Assembly: GCF_000388065.1 (NCBI RefSeq)
Contig: NW_009242971.1
Location: forward strand, 489,081-518,447
DNA from: Fonticula alba
Taxonomy: Eukaryota; Opisthokonta; Rotosphaerida; Fonticulaceae
Length of the DNA: 29,367 bases
Direction: 5' to 3'
The position numbers were made by a program, and so were the translations under genes. This document shows, piece by piece, positions 1 through 11,983 of this stretch. How positions within the stretch are numbered: the first letter of the stretch is position 1; each line of letters starts with the position of its first letter. Below the pieces are notes generated by a model. That model worked only from the letters and a program-made list of their open reading frames with translations. It searched no databases and was not told where the DNA came from.

Positions 1-32
<32 letters not shown>
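1..32. repeat. (CT)10-(AT)6 compound microsatellite
   Basis: Ten CT units are followed directly by six AT units at the very edge of the window. It is simple sequence with no coding content. Confidence 0.95.
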
Positions 33-364
33 CCTCCTCCTTATCTGCTTCTTCTCGCCTTTCCTCCCCTCAGACACATGCACACGATGCATGCACCCTT
101 TTCTGTGCATAGAATGCACACACACACATGCGCACCTGCACATATTTCCATGCATGTCCACCAGTGTGCGAAGAGCCGGACATACGCTTGTTCCCCGAGA
201 ACCAGCATGTGCCATGGTGACCCCTCTAAGTATATTTTATCCTCCTGCGAAGGGGAGAGAGAAAAAAGTGGGGCACAGTAGACATCCTCATCAGGGGAAA
301 ATGGGAAGAGAGACATAGTGCTGGAGAAGGAGGGAGGAAAGAAAAAAAGAAGCAGGGCCTTTCC
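33..364. other. 3' flank of TCF25
   Basis: This non-coding stretch lies beyond the TCF25 stop codon. It holds CA-rich patches near 116-128 and purine-rich patches near 255-350. I see no canonical AATAAA on the minus strand and no gene in it. Part of it must be the TCF25 3' untranslated region. Confidence 0.6.
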
Positions 365-3300
365 TCAATCGGTCCAGTCTTCGTAGATGTCATCGCGCAA
401 CATGGCTGCCGAAATTTGCGCATCCAGTGAATGCATGTCCGGGTCGTCATTGGGGGCGGCTGCGGGCGTGGGACCAGCCAAAGCATCGTCATTGGCGTCA
501 TCAAAGTCCTCGTCGTCGAACTCCTCCTCATCTTCATCATCAAAGTCCCCGTCTTCCTGGTCTTCCTCATCGGCAGCCGGGTCGTACATGCTCTCCAGGA
601 GAGCCTCCGGATCGACACCGAGCGCCTGCATGAGCTGCTCGCGGCCGGCCTCGGCGACGTCGGCGTTCGCGCCATTCTGGTGCATATTCATCAACAGATC
701 CATCAGTCCACGGAGAATGTCGGCCGGGGCACCGACCCCGCCGACCACCGGGGCACGTCGCGGGGCCGGTGCGACCGAGGCCCAGCCGTCCTCGTTGGCC
801 ACCTGCGCGGGACAGGGCCGGCTGGCGGCGGAGCCACCGGCACCGACACCGGCCTCCGGCACATAGTTCGGGTTGAGCGACTGAATCATCGAGCCGACGG
901 CATTCATCGACACCGACAGCAGGGAGGGAGCCTCCTCACTGGCAGCAGACGCGGAGGCGCCACCGGCCACCGAGGCGTCCGTATTGAGGGCGTACCCCCG
1001 GACGGGCTCATAGCGCGGTGGCAACGGGTCATGGGGATGCAAGTCACTCTTGGCATGGGTCGGCGGCAGGCAGCCGAAGGTCTTGGGCAAGTCTGTTGCA
1101 CCCGGGTGTCAGATGCATGGGGCCGGCAAGGGGCGAAGGGCATGGGAAACGAGAAAGACAGGGCCGGGCGGAAAGGGGGGGGGGGAAAGAGCGAGACACC
1201 CGAAGAGGGGAGGACATCAGTCGCGCACCGGCCACCACAATGTGACGAGAGAGGGCTCGCGTTGACGGGCCAACCTTGGGGATTGTTGGAACAACGGCGG
1301 TATTGGCCGGGTCGGCAGCATCAACCGCGGCCAAGCCACCAGCGAGCGGAACGCGATAGGCCTCGGGCAGCTCGACAAAGCGCGCGGCAAAGGCCGAGTT
1401 GTAGGCGGCCAGGCGCAGGTCGCGGATACGCCGGCTGACGGCCGAATCATCGGTCCCGGACGTTTGGGGGCTCTGGGCCGCCTCATGGCAAAGAGCACGC
1501 GCGACCGCCGCAATCCCCGACCGGAGCCAGTTGGTGGTCTTCCAAGGGGGTGGTAGGTGGGCCAAAAGGCCAAGCAAAGGGTCAGGCGACTTGCTTTCCC
1601 GGGGACACACACACACAAACACACACACACACAGACACGGGAGGGCGAAAGGGAGAGGGAGGGAACAAGCAGGAAGGAGGCATACCGTGGGCTCGCGCCA
1701 AATGGAGTGGGAGCGCGCGGCAAACACGGTCGCCAGCGCGACCGACCGGTTGGCCGCCACGATTGGCACATGCGGCAGCCCGGCGAAAGCCTCCAGAGAC
1801 TGAGCCAAATCAGTCGGCCGGGCGGCTGGATGCAGAGAGGCTGGCCGGCCGCAGATGGCCAGCACCCGCTCGGGATCGAACTCATACCACTCGCCGGCGA
1901 TGGACCACTCGCCTTGATTGTCGGAGTCCAAATCCTGAGGCGTGAGAAGTGGAACATGGGCCAGGTTGGCCGGGTCCTCGGGCAGGCTGGACACCGCGTC
2001 AGCGTAGGCACTCAAGATGGGTGGGAAGTCGGCCGGCGAGCCGCCAGCCTCCTGCCAGAGGGCCCTCGCGGCTGCGGGGAAGGCGGCAATCGCCGCCCAC
2101 AGACGACCGGCCGCCTGCTCCGGCAAACGGGCCAGCCCAGAGCAAGCCATGTTCAGCTGAGCCGACAGGTGATCGGTGGCGGTGTTGGCCGCCGAGCGGG
2201 CCGCACCGCCGCTGGCCTTCTTGTTGGTGGCCGAGGTGGGCTTGCGCGAGCCGCGCTGGATGAGTGACGGCGCCGAGTCGGCCGTGCCATTTTCCACGCG
2301 ATCCGTGCACAGGGCCAGGCTAAAGGCATATGATGGGAGGAAGTGCAAGCCAAGCACGTCACAGAACGAGTCGTAAATGGACTGTGCGATTGGCCGGCGG
2401 GAATGAGAAGAGGGGTGGGGCACACCGGGGGGGGGGGGGGGGGGGGGGGCGGGGGGCAGTTAGACCTACTTTCGGAGGGAAGCGCAAAGGGGAGGCCCAT
2501 TGGTACGTACCAGCAGCCACGAGTCCTCGCGGGCACGGACGGCGCAGTGGTCGAGAAGAAGAACCGACGCCAGCGGGTCATCCAGGGGATTGAGACTGAG
2601 CGGCGGATTGGTGTCAGCACATCCTGGGCACGAATGTTGCACACACACACACACACACACATGCACTTTGCGTGTGCATGTGCACGTGCATGCTCGAGCG
2701 GGACGTACCAGAAGAGCGCCTTAGCCGCTTCCAGGGCCGCCCGGTGGGCGCCAGTCCGGGCCACGGACGACACACGATGGAAGAGGGCCAGGAAGAGAGA
2801 CCGATTCATCTCCACGTCATAGGAGAGCCAGCCACCGGCCGGGACCACGCTGTCCGGCGACTCGGCAAGCTGGTCGGGCTTCTGCAGGCGATATGGCTGG
2901 AACTGCGACGAGGCGCGCACCTCGTAGTCGAAGATGATGCGCTCTACGAGGGTAATGGCCGGGCATCCGTGTTAGAGGGCAGACGGGGCCGAGCAAGTGG
3001 CAGAGGGTGCGGCGGGGCTGGGACGTACCAATCACATCGTCGGACTCCGGGGCGCTTCCCTGACGACGCAGCATCTCGGCCACCGTCAGGGCAGTCGGCG
3101 CATGGAAGGGGGCCTTTGGCAGGCCAGCGAGACCAGGAGCACATCCCCCAAGAGGCCGAGGAGAGGAGGAGGAGGAGAAGGCATGTCAGAGGGATATCCG
3201 CCACGGAGGGGCAGGAGGCAGCCAGGGGGCCCGGAGGAGGAGGAGGAGGAGAGAGGTCCTGGCGCACGTCATGGAAGAGGTTGTGAATCTGGTCGTAGTT

Positions 3301-4320
3301 GTGGGTGCCAAGCAGGGCCTCGAAGCGCTGCTGCACCTGGAGGTACACCTGCGTCGGGGTGAAGCAGTAGAAAAAGCGCCCATCCTGGTTGATTTGCGCC
3401 GGCGACAAGGGGGTCATCTGGAGGCCCGGGCGTGTGGACCGGCCCCGCTGCGAGGGGTGTCCCCGATTATGGCGGAAGGGGACCAGATTGCCACCGCCCA
3501 TGCCGGAGCTCGAATGGCCGATGACGTCCGAGCCGAAGAAGCGCCGAAGCTCGGCATTGGCGTCCATCTTGTTGGGCTGCGTGCCGAAAGCCGCGCGGAA
3601 GAGCGACGCCGAGAGAGGATGCTCAAAGCCGGCGCCGGTGCGTGGCTGAGCCGCCGGAGTCTTGCTGGCCTCCGGGACTTCGGTCTCGGCGGCCACTTGC
3701 GTGCTGGCAGCCAGCTTGCTCTGGCGTTGGGCCTTTTTCTGCTGCTTCTTGGAGAGCGGGGCCGCGGCGGGGGCCTGGCGACGGCCTCGCGAGGCAGGAG
3801 GCGCCGAGCGTGCCGGGCGCCGAATGGGCGCCTCATCCTCAGAGGAGGAGGAGGAGGAGGAGTCGGATTCCTCGGACGAGGAAGTGTCATCCTCATTGAC
3901 ACCCATCAGCTGTGCGGGCGGCGGGCACCACGGGTCAGAGAACGGGGGTCGAGGAGGGGGAGGGAGAGAGAAGGAAGGAAGAGAGCCGCATCTCGAGCAG
4001 AGAGAGAGGGAGAGAGGGAGAGAGGGAGAGAGGGAGAGAGGGAGAGCTTCACGCACCATGGCAAAGGTATTGACACGCTTCGGGGCGGCAAAGACAGGGG
4101 CCTCCTCGCCCGAGGAGGAGGCTTCCGATGAGTCGGAGGCCTCTTGCTGCAGGCGCTGGGCCATCTCGAGCTCGCGTTGCTAAGGCGGCGCAACGGATGG
4201 GGTGTCAATCGGAAGGTGAGGAAAGAGAAAAAGCGATGGAAGGCAGCCGGGGGCAGGTGTATATGCCAGCAATTGGCGGTTGCGCACCCGCTGAAGCTGG
4301 CGAAGAGCGCGGGACGACAT
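365..4320 (-). CDS. TCF25: TCF25 / RQC1 family protein (NULP1), nine exons
   Basis: TCF25 (yeast Rqc1) works in the ribosome quality control complex with Listerin, NEMF and p97, helping to ubiquitinate stalled nascent chains; it was first described as the nuclear protein NULP1. Exons, all phase-consistent: 4320-4288, 4179-4057, 3909-3268, 3113-3029, 2943-2709, 2595-2511, 2381-1686, 1538-1229 and 1092-365, giving 978 residues (human about 676). The first exon starts MSSRALRQLQR, close to the human MSRRALRRLR, which fixes the start. Family landmarks are an Arg-Arg-Phe-Phe-Gly motif near residue 175, an HxxxALxAAK helix, a LNPxDDPL segment opening exon 6, HSIWREP at the end of exon 7, and DPLPP plus LNPNYVPE in exon 9. 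Serine/acidic runs lie in exons 2-3 and a long Asp/Glu tail ends the protein. The extra length is low-complexity sequence. The gene is divergent from PGAP1. Confidence 0.92.
1609..1637. repeat. (CA)n microsatellite in TCF25 intron 7
   Basis: An imperfect CA repeat lies in intron 7 (1685-1539). On the coding strand it reads (GT)n. Confidence 0.85.
2427..2449. repeat. G23 homopolymer in TCF25 intron 6
   Basis: An uninterrupted run of 23 G lies in intron 6 (2510-2382). On the coding (minus) strand it is a C-run upstream of the CACAG acceptor, so it can serve as a polypyrimidine tract. Its length is uncertain in short-read assemblies. Confidence 0.9.
2640..2663. repeat. (CA)n microsatellite in TCF25 intron 5
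   Basis: A short CA repeat lies in intron 5 (2708-2596). The coding strand reads (GT)n. Confidence 0.85.
4000..4047. repeat. GGGAGAGA octamer tandem repeat in TCF25 intron 2
   Basis: A roughly 8-bp purine unit repeats about five times just inside the donor end of intron 2 (4056-3914). On the coding strand it is a pure CT/CCCT tract. Confidence 0.85.
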
Positions 4321-5106
4321 GGCTCGAGGGTGTCAACAAGACGAGTTAGATCCGCCGCGGAGAAAAAGTGGGCGTGCCAACCGGAGGGAGGGAGGGAGGG
4401 GCGGGGGATTGGGCACAGGACTGGGCGATGGGGGAGGGGCGGGGGTTGCAAGAGGTGGGAGGAGGGGAGTGCCGATCCCTCCCCCGCCCCCGGAGGGCCC
4501 TCTGGCTGGGAGGCCGATATGTGTCTGTGACGCAAGGGGGGGGGGGGGGGTAGATCGTGGGTACTTCGAGAAGATCGTGCGCCCGCCGGGACGGCGCCCT
4601 TACATGGAGCACCCGCAGCACGTGGTATGCCATTGGGGTGGTGATCAGCCTCGAATCGGCGACTTCCGTCGGCTCTCCCGATCGTGGAGTGTCTGTCTTG
4701 ACGTATACCTGCCCTTCCCTTTCTCGATCTCTCCGCGGCTCGGGGGGGGGGCGGCCGGGGGGCGGACGGTTGGACAGTCCCCCGCGTCAGGGCCCCGCTC
4801 CTCAGGGTGTCCTCTTTTTTCCCTTTCGGCCGGTTTAACTCCTCAAGCGCCCTTGCATGGAAACAAGGAGATTGTGGATGGTAGGCAGGGAGGCCGCGGG
4901 AAAGACGACGGGGAGGACGGGCATATATTTTTCTACTCGGGATGAGGTGTCTCTGGCCGGCGTTGGCCAAAAGGAACACCTCCCCCTCCCTCCCTCTCTC
5001 CCTCTCTCCCTCTCCCCCTCCCTCCCTCTCTCTCTCTCGCTCGCTCGCTCTTTCCCTTTCCTCTCCCGCCCGCCTGTCCTCCTCTCTCGTCTGGGCGTCT
5101 GATCGC
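4321..5106. promoter_or_regulatory. Divergent promoter region between TCF25 and PGAP1
   Basis: The two genes start 786 bp apart in opposite directions, so this spacer must carry both promoters. It contains G-runs near 4538-4550 and 4742-4750 and a long C/T tract at about 4979-5040 just before the PGAP1 start. I see no convincing TATA box and no ORF with family resemblance. The promoter role is inferred from gene orientation only. Confidence 0.5.
4979..5040 (+). repeat. C/T-only tract in the PGAP1 leader
   Basis: About 60 bases consist almost only of CCCT and CT units, ending some 65 bp before the chosen PGAP1 ATG. Pyrimidine-rich leaders also precede INTS3, EEF1AKMT1 and CWC27, so this looks like a general 5'-leader style in this genome. 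Confidence 0.75.
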
Positions 5107-8100
5107 ATGACAACCAGCCGTCCCAGGGCGCGGGCAAATGGCCGCGCCGAGGTAGCCCCCGTGGGCCGGTCCTCCACCCGACAAGACCCGGCGGCGGCAA
5201 ATGTCAAGCAACGCCATGGTAGCACCTCTGACCTGAAGCCTCAGGTCAAGCCAGCCGCCTCGGATGTCACTGCTTCTGCCCCTGCGATTGCGCCCATGGG
5301 CGAGAGCTCACGGGCAGCCGCTGGCCAAACCGGCATCCCCCCGGCCGATCCCCCGGCCACTTTGCGCCTGCGTCTGGCGGTGTACCTGGCGTCGGCCGTG
5401 GCGACGGCCCTGCTGCTGGGCTTCGCCTGGGCTGGCCTGCTGGCAACTCCGGTGGCGGAGGAGCCCCGGCTGCCGGCCAGTCTTCAGCAGTTGTTGGGCC
5501 CCGGGCAGACCGGCCCCGGCCCATTGCTCCAGAAGGTGACGACCGCGGCTCGTTCGGTCCTCGGCCCGTCCGCCATCGACCCATGCAGCTGTGCGATGAC
5601 CTATTCGCGGCCATCCTACCCGCGACTGAATTTGGCCACCATGCCGATCCCCTACGGCCAGAGGCAGGGCAAAAAGGTCCCCCCTCATCCAGGGCGGGGT
5701 GTGCTGTTTGCCGAGCGCACCGAGGCCGACTGGGCGGCAGCCTATCGGGAGGCCAGTCGCTCGGGGCGGTACCAGCTCATTCGCTTTGATGATGCCGGCC
5801 GTCCGCCAGCCACCCACCTGCCAGTACGTGGGACCGCGGGCTGGATGTTCTCGAGCATGATGTCGCTCTTCCCTTTTTTATCCTGTGCCAAGGTGCACTT
5901 TGAGATCAATCCCCCTGACCGTCCCCCCTGTCCCCTCCCCCCTCCTCTCCCCAATGTGCTCCGCCCCTTTCCCCTGCGCAGCTCCAGCCGGTCCTCTTCA
6001 TCGCCGGCTCCGGCGGATCCTCCAAACAGGTCCGGTCTTTGGCATCCGTGGCTGCGAGGCATGCACACGGCCTGACCCTGGGCTACAAGGACCCGGAGAT
6101 GTGGGATCAGTTTGACGAGTGGGACTTGGCGGACCTCGGCGGTTCGCCGACTGCCTCGCTGGTTTTCTACTCGGTCGAGACCGATGGCGAGATGACGGGG
6201 TTCCGCACGGACGACATCATGGCCCAGGCGCACTTTGCCAATTACGTTCTCGCCTGGCTGGCGAATCACCATCCGACTGGTGCGCGGCTTCCCCTGGCCC
6301 CCATGAGCCACCCATCCAGCTGAGGCTCTTCCTCGGTGCCGAGTCGTGTCTGACATCCTGTCTGGGATCTTTTTTTTTTTTTTTTTTTTCCTTTGGGTAC
6401 CCCGCCACCAGCCGATTCGATCATCCTCATTGGCCATTCGATGGGCGGCATCGTGGCCCGGACCATGCCCCTGCTGGCTAGCCACCCCCCGCGCACGGTC
6501 CAGTCGTATGTCACCCTGGCGACGCCGCATGCCAGCCCCCCGCTGCCGGCCATTTCGCGCACCCTGCACGATCTGTACCAGGCAGTCAACTACCTTTGGG
6601 CGGCGGCGCTGGCGACCCAGGAAGCTGGCTCGACGGCTGCCATGGTGGCCGACAGCCAGGTGGCCGACACGGCCGCAGCCCTGGGCCTGACCCCGGTCAC
6701 CGACAGTGCCTGGTTCCGCCAGCATGTGTCTCTGTTGAGCTTGGCCCCGGGCTCGCGCGATCTGCTGGTTGACGGGTCGCTGAACTGGCTTCAGGGGCTC
6801 CTCCAGCGGGGCGTCTGGGTCGACTGGACAGACGCAGAGAACACCCCTGGGGGTCGGGCAGTCCTGTCGCCGGCCACCAATGTCGTGTCCGGCTGGACCA
6901 CCGGGCTGCCGGGGGTCAGCACATCGCAAGACCACCAGGTCCGTGGCAGCGCGCGCTAGCTCCACCTGCCGAGTCTGCCTCTCTCCATCGTCCCTCGCCC
7001 GCCCCTTCCGTATCTTCTGCCAGCTAATGCCCCCCTGCCACAATTCATTCATTCCCCTTCCCTCTCTCCTCTCTGGCCGAACTGGCAAGCAGACGATCGT
7101 CTGGTGTGCGGAGACCGTGCGCGCGGTGAATCACATTATTCAGGCGCAATTGCATGCAAACGACGGTCGGGCGGCCATGCTCGACCTGCCCAGGCGCGTG
7201 GCCATCACCCGGCAAATTGTGAGCCCCTCCTTTTCCCAGCGCTTTGCCCTTCCTCAGGGCTTGAAACTGGGCGCCGAAGACCGGAGGCTCACCCTGCCGA
7301 CTGTGCCGGCGGTGAGTCTGGATGCCGGCCGGCCATGCGCCGACACCGAAGTGCTCGTTGACCTGGATCGGCCACTGGTGATTGCCATCTCGGGCCCCGG
7401 GGCGCCGGATGCCCGAAGTGAGCCTCTCTCCCGGGTGGATGTCTTTGCCGACCCGCTGTCGGCCCCGGCGGCCGGCGGCTGGCCGTCTGATCCATTTGCC
7501 GTGTGGCTCTGCTCGCAGGATGACTATCGGGATTTGGTGTCCGGAGGGGGGGATTCGCCGCGGGTTCCCCTGACGGCTCTGACGGCCGGAGGCGCGTGCA
7601 CGCCGGTTCCGGCTGCCCACCTGTCCGTTACTCAGCTCACCCGGCGGCAGGTGAGCCTGTCGGTCACGGTGGACTGGCATGCGGTCATCTACCATGGCCG
7701 GCCGTATGACGCGGTGGCCATCCTGGTGCCGGCATCCGGCGGGGCCGCTCGGTGGAGCACGCGCACTTGCCTGTCGGCCCCGGCCGCTGACCGGTCGGTC
7801 ACGTCTCCCAAGTCGATGTCGTTCCAGCTGCTGCTGGCCCGGCGCCAGGTGTCCCTGCCACTGGTCGGCCACACTGTGGTGCTGCCGGTGCCGGTGGTCG
7901 GCATCACGATCCCCCTGCCGGCCGGGTCTCTGGCCTCGGAGCTGGTGCAGCTGCCTGCTTGGACAGGCCTCTCGGCACTCGGCGGGGGGCTCCCTCTTCG
8001 GGCGTGTCTCCTCCGGCAGGGCACCACCTCGGAAGGCGGGCCTGGCGGCCAGCGTGTTCTCCTGTGGACCCGTGCGCCGGCCAATGACGAGGAGAAGGTC

Positions 8101-9509
8101 CACGAGCAGGAGGCCCTGGAGTGCGGCAATGGCGGGGCGGCCATCTTCTCGCACTCCCATGCCGGGGCCATTCGCGAGCCCTCCAGCGCATTGGACTTCG
8201 CCACGCTGGCGGACTTTGGGCTGCACCTTCGCCTGCTTCGAGTCTTCGAGCAGGAGGAAACCAACGAAGCCCGGTCTCCGGTCTTCGGCTCTGGTGGTGA
8301 GCCCCTGGCCCTGCGCGTGTACTGGGACCTGCGAACCTTCTCGGCCCATGCGACGCGTATTGACGCGGCCACCGTGGCCCCGGTGCTGGTCCTCGGGTGG
8401 GGGATCCTCTTTATGGTGCTCGGGTCGAAGCCCAGCCCCGCCGGGGCTGACCATCCGATTGAAGTGTTCATCGGACGCCACGCGTGGCCGCTGGTCGGGG
8501 CGATGGCCATCCTGTCGGCCGCGGCGGCCGCCGTATCGGCCGTGCGTTTGATCACCCCGGCCGATGGGCTGGAGTCCCTGCTGTCCATCAGCGCCGGGGA
8601 GGCTCACGCGCTTTTCGGCATCGCGGTCGAGGCTTTGGCCGTGGCGGCATATCGGCTGACGGCGTCGCTGCTGTTGGCCCATGCCTGTCTCGGGGCTTTC
8701 CGTCTGGTGGTCGGCGCTCTGGCGGCCATCCTTTCGCCCTTCTGGCTGTTGGTGGTGCGGCCCCTTCGGCCGGTGGTCCGCGGTCTCGGAGCCCGTCTCC
8801 CCGGGGTTGGGGATGCCCTCCGTCTGGCAGCCGTCATCTCGGTTGCATCTTTGCTGCCTGGCCACCTGGCGGTGGTTCTGCTCAGCATTGCCCGGCTCTT
8901 GGGCCTCGGCCTGGGTCGCCTATCTGTCATCGGCATGGGGCCCACTTCGCATGCGGTGCGCCCGGGTCCTCCCGCACATCCGCCTCCCACTCGCGGGCCT
9001 GCTACTTCGTTATTTGGTCCCGCCTTGCTGAATGCGCAAGTAACTTACCCCTCTGCTCGCCCTTGCTGGGATTGCCTCGCGCCGCATGACCACCAGCGCC
9101 GAACCCATCAGTATAAGGTGTATCTGTTGTTCGCGTGCCTGATTCCGGTGGCGCTGGCCGCTACGCGGGCCTTTGCCTGGCTTCGCGCCGAGCGGCTGAT
9201 TGACTGGCCCTTCAGCCCGGAGTACCGGCCCACGGCGCACCAGCTGGCCGATCTCTGTCCCTCGCCGGAGCACTTGGCCAAGCTGTCGGCGGCTTTGCCC
9301 GGGGCGATGGCCATCCCGGCCGGGTCCCTGAAGACCCTGGCTCAGGCGGTCATGGGGGCCGGGGCCGAAGGCGACGCGCTTGCCGTGGTGCGGGCCATGC
9401 ATGTGGCCGCTGTGCGGACACTGCGCCTGGTTGTGGCCCTCGTGGCCGGGCACCTGCGCTTGGCTGGCTGCCAGCTGGATGAGCCCATCATCCGGGGCGT
9501 TGTGTCTCA

Positions 9510-9541
<32 letters not shown>

Positions 9542-9954
9542 CGGCCACCGGCATGGGCCTGCCCCTGGCGAAGAGCCCGGCAGTCGTGGCCCATGCGGCG
9601 GATCGCCTTCTGGCGGCTCTGCGAGTTGAGCGTAGCCCGGTTTTGGTGATGGCCTACGGTCTTCTGTGGCTGGCCGCCGAGCGCATGGGCCGTGCCCTTT
9701 TCCCGGATGCCGAGCCAAGCACTCACGGCGACCCGGGGCTTTCGCCGGCCGACAAGGCTCTGGTGGCCGAGACGCGCCAGCAGGTGGCCATGGCCCTACG
9801 GGCTCTCTGCTTGGTGGGATCATTCAGCTTGCTGGCCGGCGCGGTCGGGGTCCTCGGGCCGGCAATGGCACGCGAGATTGCCTCCTATGCGCCTGCCCTC
9901 TTCCTGTCGCTCATGCCGCTTGCCACCTTCCTGGCCTCGGGGATGGTGGCGTAG
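5107..9954 (+). CDS. PGAP1: GPI inositol-deacylase PGAP1/Bst1, five exons
   Basis: This ER membrane lipase removes the acyl chain from the inositol of newly attached GPI anchors, a step in the quality control and export of GPI proteins. Exons are 5107-5823, 5982-6279, 6412-6938, 7093-8955 and 9112-9954, giving 1415 residues (human 922). Landmarks: a hydrophobic anchor at about residues 90-115; VLFIAGSGGS followed by KQVRS at the start of exon 2 (human VLFLPGNAGSYKQVRS); IGHSMGG with predicted nucleophile Ser348; TPHASP; and a TIVWC segment opening exon 4 (human SIVWC). Several hydrophobic membrane segments fill the C-terminal third. Ten GCG codons at 9511-9540 encode poly-Ala. The start was chosen where the leader's C/T tract ends, although the frame stays open upstream to 4942. 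Intron 4 (8956-9111) is a multiple of three without stops, so its removal rests on its GTGCGC donor and CAG acceptor. Confidence 0.92.
6370..6389 (+). repeat. T20 homopolymer in PGAP1 intron 2
   Basis: A run of 20 T lies about 20 bp before the acceptor of intron 2 (6280-6411), the expected place for a polypyrimidine tract. Confidence 0.92.
9511..9540 (+). repeat. (GCG)10 coding trinucleotide repeat
   Basis: Ten perfect GCG codons in PGAP1 exon 5 encode a poly-alanine run between membrane segments. Pure codon use points to recent slippage rather than constrained sequence. Confidence 0.93.
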
Positions 9955-10137
9955 TCGCCGGGAATGAACGCACAATCGACTGACTGTGCATATGTGTCTA
10001 GGTCTATTGGATATGTGCCGGGGGGGGGGGCGGGAGAGAAAGGAAGGAAGAGGGAAGAGAGATCCACAATGGGGGGAGGGGGGTAGGAGAAGGGAATGCA
10101 TCCGAAGGGATTTATGTGTGAAGCATGAAGAAGAGGG

Positions 10138-10201
10138 CTAGTCCTTTCCTCCAACCGTGGCGGCAGCCTCGAGCTCGAGAGACTTGATCAGGAACCTGGT
10201 G

Positions 10202-10252
<51 letters not shown>

Positions 10253-11983
10253 TGGGGGGGGGGGGCGGAGATAGAGAAAAGGAGAAGGCAGCATGATGAA
10301 GGGTCAGCAACAGGGCGAGAGCCAAGAGGAGAGAGGGGGGAGATTGGCCCGCCGGGGCTGAGTGTGACAGTGCGCGTACTCATCGAGATCGCCGGAAAGC
10401 ACCGCATGCACTTGGGACGTTTCGTGGTTGGTCCGGTTGTCCTTGATAAGCTGGGCGGCGGGTTGCCGGAATGAAGCGAGCGTCAGGAGAGGGTCTTTTG
10501 CCGCCTGCGAGGCATCAACAAGGGGACAGAAAGGGAGACCGAGGGGGGAGACCGCGAGTATGGTGGGGTGGTTGAATGTGCCGGGCGAAACGCACTTGAT
10601 AGGGGTTCAGCACATAGGAGCGCACTTGGCCACCGAAGGAGTTGGAGGTCATGTCACTCCGGCGGAGGCTCTCCTCCAGACGTCTGGGAGCAAGTGGCAC
10701 ATGGAGCCATTAGCAAGGGAAGGGACGAAGAGATGCTGGCTTTGAAAGGCCCAAAGAGGGAGCGAGAGGGAGGAGAGAAAGATGGCGCACTTTTTATGCA
10801 GGTGCCGCTCGAGCAATCGCGCACGCAGCAGAGACAGTGCCAATGCCCGATTCCGATGCTGCGAGCGCTCCTGCTGGATGGTGATGACAATCCCGGTCGG
10901 CAGGTGTGTCATGCGGACAGCCGACTCGGTCTTGTTGACATGCTGGCCGCCGGCCCCGCGCGAGGTCGTCGTCTCGATGTGTAGATACCGCGCATCGATC
11001 GACAGCTCCGGGTCCTCGTGGCCCCCTTCATCCAGCGAGTGAGGCGCAACCCCGACCGAAGCAAAGCTCGTGTGGCGGCGACCTTCGTCGAAAGGGGAAT
11101 TCCGCACCAGCCGATGGACACCAGCCTCCCCGCGCAACCAACCATATGGGCCGCCCTCGGCATCGGCCCGTTCATCAGCATGAATCAGCAACGTGGCATT
11201 GCGTAGGGTGTCGGGCCGCTCGCCGGGCGCGCTGTCAATCAACTCCTGCCGCAGGCCCCGGGCCGAGGCCCATCCACGATACATGTCCAGCAGCATTTGC
11301 GTGAAGGATTGGCTATCGACACCGCCGTTGCCGGCATTCAGAGACAGGAAACAGCCAGAGGCATCCGCCTCGCCGGAGAAGAGAATCCCCTGCCGAACTC
11401 GGCTCAAGGCGCTGTGGAATGCCTGCGCCCGAGCGTGCAGTTCCATGGACAAAGCCCCCACGGCGGCCACCTCGGCCGCGGCATCCGCCGCATCAGGACG
11501 CATGTCGGCATACATGGCCTGCAGCATGTCGGCAAGCTCGCAAATGTCGGCTCGCTCAGTCAGGAGCTCATCCATGCGCTGGACCATCACGCGGTCTTTG
11601 GCCAACTGACGCTCGAGCTCGATGCGCCGCCGGAGGCCACCGCCGTCCCCGCTGGCCGACAGGCCATCGCCCTCGGCCATGCGGCTGTACGCCAGCTCCA
11701 GCTCCTGCTCGTTGGCTTGCACTCGAAGGCGCAAGATCGGCAAATGGATCAGCCCCGACACCTGGTCAAAGGCCTCTTGCGACTGGGCCTCAAAGGGGGT
11801 CAGCTGCTCCAACAGGCCGGGCAGATCGCCAGACGTGCGCGCGTGCGAGGAAAGCCGGGCCGAAAAAAGGGACACAATCCCCCGGCCTGGAGGATCGGTC
11901 GACAAGGGAGCCGCAGTCGGCCTGATGGCCACCATGCGGGCCCGAGTGACGGCGAGAAGGCCCGTACGCAATGCCACGAGCAT
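10138..11983 (-). CDS. prfB: RF2-type peptide-chain release factor, predicted mitochondrial, four exons
   Basis: Class I release factors read stop codons on the ribosome and release the finished chain. Exons are 11983-10791, 10683-10596, 10450-10380 and 10195-10138, giving 469 residues. The stop-reading motif is Ser-Pro-Phe (296-298), the RF2 type, followed by RRHTSF. The catalytic GGQ is at 345-347 within GAGGQHVNKTESAVR. The C-terminal exons continue the family with GGQVRSYVL, IKDNRT and a SGDLDEFL ending. The N-terminus is Arg/Ser/Ala-rich and nearly free of acidic residues, like a mitochondrial presequence, and the mature part matches bacterial PrfB in layout. RF2 reads UGA and UAA; UAG is read by RF1. 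Organelle targeting is inferred. The gene converges with PGAP1 (183 bp between stops) and is divergent from INTS3. Confidence 0.93.
10204..10247. repeat. (AG)22 microsatellite in release-factor intron 3
   Basis: A pure AG repeat lies in intron 3 (10379-10196), ending about 8 bp before the acceptor. On the coding strand it is (CT)n and sits exactly where a polypyrimidine tract belongs. Confidence 0.92.

Noticed and set aside
7045-8865. 606-codon open frame on the minus strand
   Set aside because: It lies antisense to PGAP1 exon 4, is rich in Arg, Gln, Gly and Pro, and resembles no family. It is a shadow of GC-rich coding sequence.
10204-10247. Repeat arrays as possible CRISPR or satellite elements
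   Set aside because: All arrays here are mono-, di-, hexa- or octanucleotide simple repeats without unique spacers, in a eukaryotic genome.
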